NCBI GenBank assembly: GCA_026985075.1
Contig: JALSQX010000103.1
Span: 1 to 64,000, forward strand
Reading direction: 5' to 3'
Length of the DNA: 64,000 nt
DNA from: Blastocatellia bacterium
Lineage (GTDB): Bacteria; Acidobacteriota; Blastocatellia; HR10; J050
Below the pieces are notes generated by a model, which was not told the origin of the DNA, did not search any database, and saw only the letters and a program-made list of their open reading frames with translations. Of the stretch, positions 52,432 to 60,276 are shown piece by piece. Both the position numbers and the translations under genes were made by a program. Numbering within the stretch: the first letter of the stretch is position 1; the number at the start of each line of letters is the position of its first letter.

Positions 52432-52896
52432 CCTCAGGCTCCTCCCTATCTTGGTTTTCGTCACCGCAACATTATGGCTCTTACGGCCCGCTGTATTGTA
52501 TCCCATTGCTTTAGGGGTCACAAGCACTGGTGAGAGTCGCGCGCACTGCGACTGGCTTGCACGCTGGTAGACCTTCAACGTATACTGGGGAGGTGTTGAC
52601 GTGTCACATCTGATCCTGGCATCCAGAGATCAAGCGGGCCATCCATACGGGCTCAAGGTGCCCGTGGACGTTCGACCGAGCGTTCTGACCGCTCGTTCAG
52701 TCCTTCTTCGCCGGTACCGACATTGGCCCATCGAGGCTCATCGACCATATAGTGCCATCCAGGCTGTTCATCAGGTGCGGCGACGTGTCCTCGCTCACCG
52801 GAGTGCATCGTGGCCTGTCTGCATCATCAACCGTAAACATGGGCCGGAGATGGGCTCTCCTGGACGTGACTTCAGAGAGGAGCGTGCCCACGTTTG
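52432..52896. other. 465-bp divergent gap with promoter and doubtful 98-codon frame
   Basis: On the plus strand TTGCAC (52557-52562), an 18-bp spacer and TATACT (52581-52586) form a good promoter leading to the acyltransferase gene, leaving a leader of about 300 nt. Inside it a GTG-started frame (52601-52897, 98 codons) has GGGGAGG 7 bp upstream, and its stop overlaps the acyltransferase ATG as TGATG. Its predicted product has no recognisable motif and is Arg/His-rich, so I do not call it a gene. It could act as a coupling leader. Confidence 0.45.
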
Positions 52897-53829
52897 ATGC
52901 TCATGCGATCGCGATACCCCATCCGCGACTGGATCGAATACCTCCCGGCATGGTTATTGCTCAAGGGCCTCGGCGCCCTCCCTCGCCGTTGGGCGCTGAC
53001 CATGGGGTATGGGATTGGATGGATTGTGTATTGGTGCTGGAGACGGTTGCGCCGGGTGGGATTGCGGAACCTTGAGCTAGCTTTCCCCGATCTCTCTCCA
53101 CCCGAGCGAAAACGAATTCTCAAACGGGCGTTTCGAAATCTGGGACGATTATTGGCTGAATTCAGCCAATTCCCCAAACTCACGCCGACGAATATTCATC
53201 ATCTTGTCAAGTATGAAGGGTTGGAATACTTCCTTCAAGCTCGGGCTCGCGGACGCGGTGTCCTCATCCTGACGGCTCACTTCGGTGCCTGGGAATTGAG
53301 CTCGTTGGCCCACTCCCTGTACGGGTACCCGATGCACTTTCTGGTCAGGCGATTGGATAATCCACGGCTCCATCGCCTCATCGAGCGCTATCGGACCCTC
53401 GGTGGAAACCATCCCATCAATAAGGCGGAAGCTGCTCGACAGGTCCTCGGCGCACTCAAACGGGGCGAAACGGTGGGCATCCTCATGGATCTGAACACTC
53501 AGCCACACGAGGGCATTTTCTGCGATTTTTTTGGCCGTGCGGCCTGCACCTCCCCCATCATTGCCACCTTTGCGCTGCGGACGGACACGCCCGTGGTCCC
53601 GGGATTCCTGATCTGGGATGAACAGGAGCGCATCCATCGGCTCCGGTTCGCGCCCCCGGTCGATCTCATCCGAACCGGAGATCCCCAACGAGATATCGAG
53701 CTCAATACCACCCAGTTCAACCGCATCATCGAACAGATGATCCGTCAATACCCCGATCAGTGGCTCTGGGTACACAAGCGGTGGGCCACGCGTCCCCCGG
53801 GCGAGCCGGATCTGTATGACACGACCTGA
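52897..53829 (+). CDS. LpxL/HtrB-family lipid acyltransferase
   Basis: About 310 residues. One N-terminal membrane helix (about 13-45) precedes the acyltransferase fold. The catalytic H-x4-E motif is seen in ILTAHFGAWELSS (about residues 125-137). The following LMDLNTQPHEGIFCDFFGR and late QYPDQWLWVHKRW are typical of lipid A late acyltransferases. It probably adds a secondary acyl chain to the lipid A precursor at the inner membrane, which implies an LPS-containing envelope. ATG 52897 and ATG 52903 are both possible starts. It is convergent with the restriction gene. Confidence 0.92.
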   Translation: MLMRSRYPIRDWIEYLPAWLLLKGLGALPRRWALTMGYGIGWIVYWCWRRLRRVGLRNLELAFPDLSPPERKRILKRAFRNLGRLLAEFSQFPKLTPTNIHHLVKYEGLEYFLQARARGRGVLILTAHFGAWELSSLAHSLYGYPMHFLVRRLDNPRLHRLIERYRTLGGNHPINKAEAARQVLGALKRGETVGILMDLNTQPHEGIFCDFFGRAACTSPIIATFALRTDTPVVPGFLIWDEQERIHRLRFAPPVDLIRTGDPQRDIELNTTQFNRIIEQMIRQYPDQWLWVHKRWATRPPGEPDLYDTT

Positions 53830-53877
53830 GGGGTCTTCCCGATGAATCTCAGAAGGGCGCCTCTGTGTGAATGGTGG

Positions 53878-54627
53878 CTATCCTTTTCGCAACCTGGCGA
53901 AGGCCAATGCATGAGCAGTCAGGGATGTCGCAAACGTTCGGAAGCTCAGCTCAGGCGACGGCTCGGTATAGTCGCCCCGTAGGCCTCCCGCCTCGCTCGA
54001 AAGGATGAGGCAGGCGGCATCATAAAGCCGCTCCCGTATGAGTTTCTCACACAAGATTCGATAGCGATCAATGTACGACGCTCCCTGAAACTCAGGAAAT
54101 ACTGGGAAATGGGGCTCACTCACTGACACAGGAATGCGTGAACGGGGTGCATCCTCGAGCAACATGAAGTACCCCACCCATGGCCGTGCCGATCCCCGGA
54201 ACGCGCCTTCCCGGTATGCGGTGATAAGGTCAATTGCGCTTCCTATGGCTTCCTCAGCGCGGTTATTAAAGTTATTGCCGAATGAACCAACCTGCGACTT
54301 GAATTCGATGACCGCCAATAAGGTGTCATCGACCAGAGCGATGAGGTCCCACTGTTTCACTGGTCGAAACCACCCAGGAAGAATAACTTCTCTCTTCCTA
54401 ATATGTATGGATTGGTGCGGCAATTCGCTTTCCACGAGCACATCGCGCACCAGGTGAATGAACCCATCGAGCTGTCTCCCTCCTGTCGCCGCAGCGCGGC
54501 CACCGTACGGCCTTCTTTCGGTTCTGCGCCCTGAAGCGCGCGCCTGCTCTTTTCTCGTCAGCCAGAAATGCCGGACGGCACCCCGAACCCGATTATCCAG
54601 GTCGCGCACAACTCCCTTCTCTCCCAT
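53878..54627 (-). CDS. PaeR7I/XhoI-like type II restriction endonuclease
   Basis: A 249-residue protein. The PD-(D/E)xK core reads WDLIALVDDTLLAVIEFK (Asp94, Glu108, Lys110), followed by the family-typical SQVGSFGNNFNNRAEEAIG. This resembles PaeR7I, an XhoI isoschizomer that cuts CTCGAG, so that specificity is inferred by family only. Its ATG lies 35 bp inside the 3' end of the methyltransferase gene. This order lets methylase be made first. The pair looks lower in GC than its flanks, as expected for an acquired restriction-modification unit. No controller gene is evident. Confidence 0.85.
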   Translation of the reverse strand: MGEKGVVRDLDNRVRGAVRHFWLTRKEQARASGRRTERRPYGGRAAATGGRQLDGFIHLVRDVLVESELPHQSIHIRKREVILPGWFRPVKQWDLIALVDDTLLAVIEFKSQVGSFGNNFNNRAEEAIGSAIDLITAYREGAFRGSARPWVGYFMLLEDAPRSRIPVSVSEPHFPVFPEFQGASYIDRYRILCEKLIRERLYDAACLILSSEAGGLRGDYTEPSPELSFRTFATSLTAHALAFARLRKG

Positions 54628-55576
54628 AGAAGTTCAGTTCGACATTACTGAAGAGTCCTTGCGTGGCTCCGGCGATCAGCTTACAGGCCATATCCCAGTA
54701 GTAGGGATCAACCTCGATGCCGATGCTATTGCGGCCACAACGCGCCGCAGCAATTGTCGTCGTACCCGTGCCCATGAATGGATCCAGAACCGTGTCTCCT
54801 GCGAAACTGAACATACGGATTAACCGTTCGGCTAACTCGACGGGATACGGGGCCGGATGTTTCTTCGTAGAAGCTCCGGGGAGATCATCCCAAATGAGGC
54901 GAAACCATCTCCTGTGATTCTCCTCAGAAATGACGCTCATAATCCTGGCGGCGAGCGAGGGCTTTCGATACCCCCCTGGCTTGCGCTGCATCAGGATATA
55001 CTCCACATCATTCTTAATGATGGCATTGGGTTCGTAAGGCTTCCCCAGAAAGCCGGATCCACTTTCAACTTCGTAGCGAGCATTGGCGATCTTGAACCAG
55101 AAGATGCCCTGGAGGTTATCAAAGCCTATTCGTCGGCAATGCTCTTGAATCGAGGCATGTAAAGGCACGACCGTGTGTCTTCCTTTATTCTTGCGCCTCG
55201 ACAAACAAACATCCCCAACGACGATTATTAATCTCCCACCGGGAACAAGCACCCGGTAGCAGTGAGACCAGACTTTGTCCAACTCAGTCAAGAAATGCTC
55301 ATAGTCAGTGATGTCCCCGAGCTGCCCTTCTTTCTTCGGATACGACTTGAGCGTCCAATATGGCGGTGAGCAAACGATGAGATGGACGCTTTCTGATTGG
55401 AGAAACTCCATTTGTCTCGCATCCCGAAGGTAGAGGTGATGACGCGTGGGAAGCTGCCGTAGGGCACGATCAATGAGCTGCGTCAGCCGTCGATCTTTTG
55501 CGATACGAGGCAACGCCGTTTGGTGGTCGGCCCTAATATCTCCAAGCTCTTTGGGAATGAATGCGGCGAGATCCAT
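54593..55576 (-). CDS. DNA methyltransferase of the restriction-modification pair
   Basis: About 327 residues from ATG 55576, which has GGAG 5 bp upstream. Amino-methyltransferase motif IV, SPPYW, is at residues 70-74. Motif I, DPFMGTGTT, is near the C-terminus (265-273), followed by GIEVDPYYWDMA. The order IV then I is the beta class, which methylates adenine-N6 or cytosine-N4. SPPYW is more usual in the N4-cytosine enzymes. It should protect the sites cut by the endonuclease encoded downstream. The known PaeR7I methylase is, as far as I recall, an adenine enzyme of another class, which would make this pairing atypical. Confidence 0.9.
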   Translation of the reverse strand: MDLAAFIPKELGDIRADHQTALPRIAKDRRLTQLIDRALRQLPTRHHLYLRDARQMEFLQSESVHLIVCSPPYWTLKSYPKKEGQLGDITDYEHFLTELDKVWSHCYRVLVPGGRLIIVVGDVCLSRRKNKGRHTVVPLHASIQEHCRRIGFDNLQGIFWFKIANARYEVESGSGFLGKPYEPNAIIKNDVEYILMQRKPGGYRKPSLAARIMSVISEENHRRWFRLIWDDLPGASTKKHPAPYPVELAERLIRMFSFAGDTVLDPFMGTGTTTIAAARCGRNSIGIEVDPYYWDMACKLIAGATQGLFSNVELNFYGREGSCARPG

Positions 55577-56166
55577 GGCATCTCCAGTCGCAGAGTTCCT
55601 CTCTAGGCGTATTGGCCTCGACATTCATAATGCTCGCTCGGGGGAGATGAGGGCTGGCCTGCCTTGCTCATGTTACCTTGATCGCGAGTTTCGATTTCAG
55701 TGCCCATCCCCTGAGAGAAAAGGCCAGGAGTTTGACAACCGCCAAGCCATTCCATCCGGGTTAGTGACCGCATCTCCCTCAGTTCGGCATTATACGTCGA
55801 GAGCACCATATCAGCAAGTTCCTCTCGATCAGAGATGCCCCCTCTCGCGTCAGGGGTCCGGCGAGAGCTTGAGGCTCGTCGAAAGTCTACCAGTGGCATT
55901 CTTCGAAGTATCTTCTTTGACCAACAGAAGATTTTTCCGCTCGAGGCCAAGATTTCCTTGACGACCCACTGGCTTTTGGTGTATCAATAATAAGGTCAAG
56001 GTACGGGGGTTGGGGGGGCCCCAAGAACGGTTCTTCGCAAGATGTGAGGCGTCTGCTCGTGCTGTTTCCTATGCGCCTTATCCCATCTGTTGAGTCCCCG
56101 TTGATTCGGTGCCGAATCTGATGTGACGAATAGAGACACTATCAGGCACACTGAGGTGACGTGACT
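55577..56166. other. 590-bp gap upstream of the methyltransferase; no clear gene
   Basis: The gap separates the minus-strand methyltransferase from the plus-strand AAA+ ATPase and looks lower in GC than the neighbouring genes. A minus-strand frame of 115 codons (55603-55950) includes the protein-like segment GGISDREELADMVLSTYNAE but lacks a good ribosome-binding site and known motifs. It could be a gene remnant. A G-run (56003-56016) adjoins a GGGGCCCC palindrome. I see no helix-turn-helix controller, which many type II systems carry here. Confidence 0.4.
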
Positions 56167-57552
56167 ATGGACGAAAAATCTCCTTCTCTTGATTGGCAAT
56201 CGGATCTCACGCGCTCCCATCTTCCAGCCGAGTTCCCGCCCGTACCGTCATCGATCGAGGAAACGGGATTGCAACTCGACCTGTTGATCCAGTTACTGGT
56301 GAAGATGCTGTACTTTGCCGGTGAACTCACCGAGGCCTCGGCCGCCCAGCGCCTCAAATTGCCCTTCGCTCTGGTCGATGAGTTGTTTCGCACGTTGCGC
56401 GCTGACAAGCTCTGCGAAGTGAAAGGGCTGAGCGGAGCGCGCGCCATCCTCTATCGATATACGCTCACCGATTTAGGGCGCGCCCGAGCTCGCGAGTACA
56501 TGGACGTGAGCCAGTATATTGGTCCAGCTCCCGTCCCCCTCTCTCAGTTCGAGGCCATGGTTCACCGCCAGTCGGTCGCCGGCATTCATATCAATCGAGC
56601 GACGCTGGAGCGGGGACTGGCTCATCTCTCCCTGTCTTCAAACATCATCGATCAACTTGGCGAAGCCATCAACTCCGGGATGCCGATCTTCCTCTATGGC
56701 GAGCCCGGAAACGGCAAGACAGTGATTGCCGAAGCAATCGGCGATATCCTGGGAAGCGCCGCCGGAGGGGATATCTTCATTCCCTACGCCGTAGAGGTCG
56801 ACAACCAGATCATTCAGGTTTATGACCCCGTCGTGCACAAAGCCGTGGAAGTCGTCAATGGAACGGCCAGATCGCTCGTCGAATCGGAAGTGGAATATGA
56901 TGCCCGATGGGTCCTCTGCAAACGCCCCATCGTCTTCGTCGGTGGAGAGCTGACGCTCGAAGTTCTCGATCTCTCGTTCAATCCCATCTCGAAATATTAC
57001 GAAGCGCCTCCCCAGGTCAAAGCCAGCGGGGGCGTCTTCATCATCGACGATTTTGGGCGACAGATGGTCCGGCCACGGGATCTGCTCAATCGCTGGATCG
57101 TGCCGTTAGAAAAGCGGGTCGACTATCTGACCCTTCACACCGGCAAGAAGTTCTCCGTCCCCTTCGACACCATCGTCATTTTCGCTACCAACCTGGAGCC
57201 GCAGAAATTGGCCGATGAGGCATTCCTTCGCCGCATTCGCAACAAGATTTACATCGGTAATCCGACGCCGGAGACGTACATGGAGATCTTCAAACGCTAT
57301 TGCGAGAAGAAAAACGTTCCCTTTGATCCTGGGGCGGTGGTGTACCTGTACGAGAATTACTACCAGAAGTACAATATCGATCTGCGCAGTTGCCACCCAC
57401 GAGATCTCATCGAGCAGATTTTGAGTATCGCCAAATTCAATGAGGTCCCGCCTTCCCTGGATCGGTCCTTGCTCGATCGCGCCTGCCGGATTTACTTCAT
57501 GCTCGATGAACGAACGTCCCCCTCCAAGTCGGAATTCGCCAAGAGCTTTTGA
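56167..57552 (+). CDS. AAA+ ATPase with N-terminal helical domain
   Basis: About 461 residues. Residues about 35-120 form a helical, winged-helix-like domain (LPFALVDELFRTLRADKLCEV). The AAA+ module follows: Walker A GEPGNGKT (178-185), Walker B FIIDDFG (Asp294/295), sensor-1-like FATNLEPQKL (about 339) and the arginine-bearing FLRRIRNKIY. The lid contains CHPRDLIEQILSIAKF. It resembles MoxR/RuvB-like chaperone ATPases, but I recognise no characterised member. ATG 56167 is preferred, with GAGGTG 9 bp upstream; a GTG at 56161 is an alternative. It stands between the restriction pair and a hybrid kinase. Role unknown. Confidence 0.85.
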   Translation: MDEKSPSLDWQSDLTRSHLPAEFPPVPSSIEETGLQLDLLIQLLVKMLYFAGELTEASAAQRLKLPFALVDELFRTLRADKLCEVKGLSGARAILYRYTLTDLGRARAREYMDVSQYIGPAPVPLSQFEAMVHRQSVAGIHINRATLERGLAHLSLSSNIIDQLGEAINSGMPIFLYGEPGNGKTVIAEAIGDILGSAAGGDIFIPYAVEVDNQIIQVYDPVVHKAVEVVNGTARSLVESEVEYDARWVLCKRPIVFVGGELTLEVLDLSFNPISKYYEAPPQVKASGGVFIIDDFGRQMVRPRDLLNRWIVPLEKRVDYLTLHTGKKFSVPFDTIVIFATNLEPQKLADEAFLRRIRNKIYIGNPTPETYMEIFKRYCEKKNVPFDPGAVVYLYENYYQKYNIDLRSCHPRDLIEQILSIAKFNEVPPSLDRSLLDRACRIYFMLDERTSPSKSEFAKSF

Positions 57553-57645
57553 CGACGAGGGGACGCCGGCGACGCGCTGACCCGAACGCGGAAAAAGTGC
57601 GATTCACCAAGAAGAAGTCGAACGCGCCGTCCAGAGTCATTCACC

Positions 57646-59670
57646 TCAGATGAGACCGAAGAAGGGATGCGGCGGATGAGGCACCTTATTCTTCGTGGAT
57701 GCGCCTTCCCGATTCTCCATCCTCGATTGATCCAGCGCCCGGCGCACGGCTTGGGCCAGTTCTCGGATCTGGTAGGGTTTTCTCACCAGTCCACACACGC
57801 CTGATTGAAGTAATTCTCTGACCAATGACTGCGACGTATCATATCCCGAAGCCAGAATCGCCTTCACTCCAGGATCGATGCGCCGTAATTCCCTGAACGT
57901 CTCCCGCCCTCCCAGCTTGGGCATCACGACATCCAGAATGACGAGAGCGATTTCGCTTTGGTGGTCTCGATAGGTGGCGATGGCCTCCAACCCATTTTGA
58001 GCGGTGAGGACCTGATAACCATAATGTTCCAGAGCCGCCCGAGCCAGTTCGAGCACCGTCGGCTCATCCTCGACCAGCAGAATGGTCTCCGATCCCCCTT
58101 TCACATCAACCGAAGGCGCTCGCTCCACCTGGGCCGGTTTTTCCACTAACGGAAAGTAAAGGGCAATGGTCGTTCCTCGCCCGACCTCACTATCCACCTC
58201 CACTGCCCCTCCGTGGTTCTTGACGATCCCATAGACGACGGGTAAGCCTAATCCCGTCCCTTTCCCCGCCTCCTTGGTCGTGAAGAAGGGATCGAAGATG
58301 CGCCTTTGAATGTCCGGAGGAATCCCCACGCCCGTATCGCTCACTCGCAGGCGAACGTAATCGCCCGGTCGGAGATCGGGATGAGCGCGACAAAACGACT
58401 CATCGAGGTTGACCCGTGCCGTTTCAATGCGCAAGCGCCCCCCTTCGGGCATGGCATCGCGAGCATTGACCACCAGATTCATGACCACTTGTTGAAGCTG
58501 CGTGGGATCGGCTTCGACCGCCAGATCCTCGGCCGCCAGGTGCATCTCCACTTCGATGTTCTCCGGAATCATGCGTTGCAGCAACTTGCCGATCTCCTTC
58601 AACAAGGGATGCAGTAACAACCGCCGTTGTCGACTCGTTCCTTCGCGACTGAAGGTGAGCAATTGCTGAACCACATCGGCCGCTCGTTGGCTGAGCACTT
58701 CGATCTGCTGCAGATGCTCATAAAACCGATCCCCCTGACTCGCCTCGCGCAGCAGCAGTTGCGTATACCCCAGAATCGCCGTCAGCATATTGTTGAAATC
58801 ATGAGCGATTCCTCCCACCAACGTGCCTAAACTCTCCAGCTTCTGAGCCTGGAGCAATTGTGCTTCGAGTTTCTTCTCCGCACTGATATCGCGAGCCGTC
58901 GCCCAATACCCCTGATACGCTCCCTGACGATCGCGCACGCCGACCATATTGAGGCGCACCGGAATGCGATGCCCATCGCTACACACCAACTCCAGCTCCA
59001 CGCTCCCCGCTTCTCCCCGCTCCCGACACTGCTCCTCCCGAGCCGATAAGCGGCGGCGATGTTCGGGAGCGACCAGCTCCGCAAACCGCATCTCACCCAG
59101 AATCCCCTCACGACGACACCCCAACCACTCCAGGAGAGTGGCATTCATCTCCGTGACCACTCCTTCGGCATTGACGGTGAAATATCCGTCGGGAGCTCGG
59201 TCGTAGAGGTCCCGATAGCGAGCCTCGGCCTCTTGCCGCTCAATGGCGTGCCGAATGACGCGCGCCAGAGAATGACCGTCCAGATCCGACTTGAGCAGAT
59301 ACTCCTGAACGCCTTCCCGAATCGCTCTCACCCTCCCGAGCTGATGCTCTTCTTCGCTCAACACGACGATGGGCACTCCGGGGGCCACAGCGTGGAGGCG
59401 CGCGATCAGATCAATATCCGAATCCCCGGCAGGCGAAACATCCAGCAGGATGAGATCCACCACCTCTTCGGCTAATCGGTTCACCGCTTCTTCGATCTCT
59501 CGCACGTGCACCACCTCTCCTCGTACCAGCGGCGACTCGGCCACCGCTTTGCTGATCATCCCAGCAATGGCAGCATCATCTTCAATCAACATCATCCTGA
59601 GTCGCGAAGAGTGACGCGCCATCGGCTCCATGTTTTCTACGTTATTGCTCCCCTTGGATTTGTCGTTCAT
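57646..59670 (-). CDS. hybrid histidine kinase (REC-PAS-HK-REC)
   Basis: About 674 residues from ATG 59670, which has AAGGAG upstream. Order: N-terminal receiver (about 25-145; MLIEDDAA, LILLDVSP), PAS (about 165-275; LYDRAPDGYFTVNAEGVV), kinase core with GGIAHDFNNMLTAILGYTQ (phospho-acceptor His), the N-box MNLVVNARDAMPEGG, G-boxes SDTGVGIPP and GKGTGLGL, and a C-terminal receiver (about 545-665; LVEDEPTV, VILDVVMP, VRKPY). No membrane helix is seen, so it senses cytoplasmic signals or is driven by another kinase through the N-terminal receiver. No separate output regulator is adjacent. Confidence 0.95.
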   Translation of the reverse strand: MNDKSKGSNNVENMEPMARHSSRLRMMLIEDDAAIAGMISKAVAESPLVRGEVVHVREIEEAVNRLAEEVVDLILLDVSPAGDSDIDLIARLHAVAPGVPIVVLSEEEHQLGRVRAIREGVQEYLLKSDLDGHSLARVIRHAIERQEAEARYRDLYDRAPDGYFTVNAEGVVTEMNATLLEWLGCRREGILGEMRFAELVAPEHRRRLSAREEQCRERGEAGSVELELVCSDGHRIPVRLNMVGVRDRQGAYQGYWATARDISAEKKLEAQLLQAQKLESLGTLVGGIAHDFNNMLTAILGYTQLLLREASQGDRFYEHLQQIEVLSQRAADVVQQLLTFSREGTSRQRRLLLHPLLKEIGKLLQRMIPENIEVEMHLAAEDLAVEADPTQLQQVVMNLVVNARDAMPEGGRLRIETARVNLDESFCRAHPDLRPGDYVRLRVSDTGVGIPPDIQRRIFDPFFTTKEAGKGTGLGLPVVYGIVKNHGGAVEVDSEVGRGTTIALYFPLVEKPAQVERAPSVDVKGGSETILLVEDEPTVLELARAALEHYGYQVLTAQNGLEAIATYRDHQSEIALVILDVVMPKLGGRETFRELRRIDPGVKAILASGYDTSQSLVRELLQSGVCGLVRKPYQIRELAQAVRRALDQSRMENREGASTKNKVPHPPHPFFGLI

Positions 59671-59781
59671 AAGACCACTCGCTCCTTCCGTCTCACCGGG
59701 AGACGAATTCAACGGAGTCCGGCAGTGACGCGCTTCACATACTGGCACCACCCGTCATTTACACTTAACAACACCAGTACA

Positions 59782-59859
59782 TTGACTTCACCTCTCCCAC
59801 TGTTTAAGTTTCATAACTCAGCGAGAACTTGGGTGTAAAAAATTTCCGAGGCGAAATTT
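59782..59859 (+). promoter_or_regulatory. AT-rich upstream region of the small exported peptide, with dyad
   Basis: The 380-bp gap 59671-60050 is AT-rich compared with its surroundings and holds no other gene. A possible plus-strand promoter is TTGACT (59782-59787), 17 bp, TAAGTT (59805-59810). Downstream lies a dyad, AAATTTC (59840-59846) and GAAATTT (59853-59859), with the 6-bp centre CGAGGC. It could be an operator for the peptide gene or the kinase gene. TATATT (59883-59888) is another -10 candidate. Confidence 0.45.
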
Positions 59860-60050
59860 CAATTTCCCAACTAAAAGATCGATATATTGTGAAACTCACA
59901 TTGATGGAGAAGGGGTGACCCTACTCTCTATCCTGAAAATTGGATCGGATGTCGCGACTGACGCCGGTCGCCGGCACAATGAGGTGCCAAAGTGCTGATG
60001 CGTCGGCCGACGCAGCGCGACGCCGAAATCCCAGCATCGAGGAGGATACT

Positions 60051-60242
60051 ATGTTCGCGATTAAATGGCTCTTGACCATCGCGCTTCTGAGCTCACTACT
60101 CTCCACGCCCGCCTGGACGCCCCTGTTCGGCGATAACGATAATCCCTCGGGCCAGAATCAAGGTCAACAACTCCTGGGAGACGGGATAGACGCTGCGTGC
60201 TGTTATCTTCGCGCGGATTGCTGCCGCAGACCTCTGCCATAG
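60051..60242 (+). CDS. small exported Cys-rich peptide (63 aa)
   Basis: A 63-residue product with a strong ribosome-binding site (GAGGAGG, 60039-60045) 5 bp before ATG 60051. The first 20-odd residues, MFAIKWLLTIALLSSLLS, form a textbook signal peptide, followed by a Pro/Ala/Trp cleavage region. The mature part is polar (GDNDNPSGQNQGQQ) and ends in CCYLRADCC, two Cys pairs five residues apart, then RRPLP. Such spacing suits disulfide formation or metal binding. No homology is recognised. It is convergent with the CHAT protease gene, 27 bp away, and may be its substrate or partner, which is inference from position. Confidence 0.7.
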   Translation: MFAIKWLLTIALLSSLLSTPAWTPLFGDNDNPSGQNQGQQLLGDGIDAACCYLRADCCRRPLP

Positions 60243-60254
60243 AGCTTCGCCCGA

Positions 60255-60276
60255 GAGATAGCATGCATCCTATCTC
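60255..60276. other. inverted repeat between convergent peptide and CHAT genes
   Basis: GAGATAG (60255-60261) and CTATCTC (60270-60276) can form a 7-bp stem with an 8-nt loop. It overlaps the stop codon of the CHAT gene and lies 13 bp after the peptide stop. No U-tract follows on either strand, so intrinsic termination is unproven. It might slow polymerase in both directions or be a protein site. Confidence 0.4.

Noticed and set aside
55603-55950. 115-codon minus-strand frame upstream of the methyltransferase
   Set aside because: No recognisable domain and no ribosome-binding site; mentioned only as a possible remnant.
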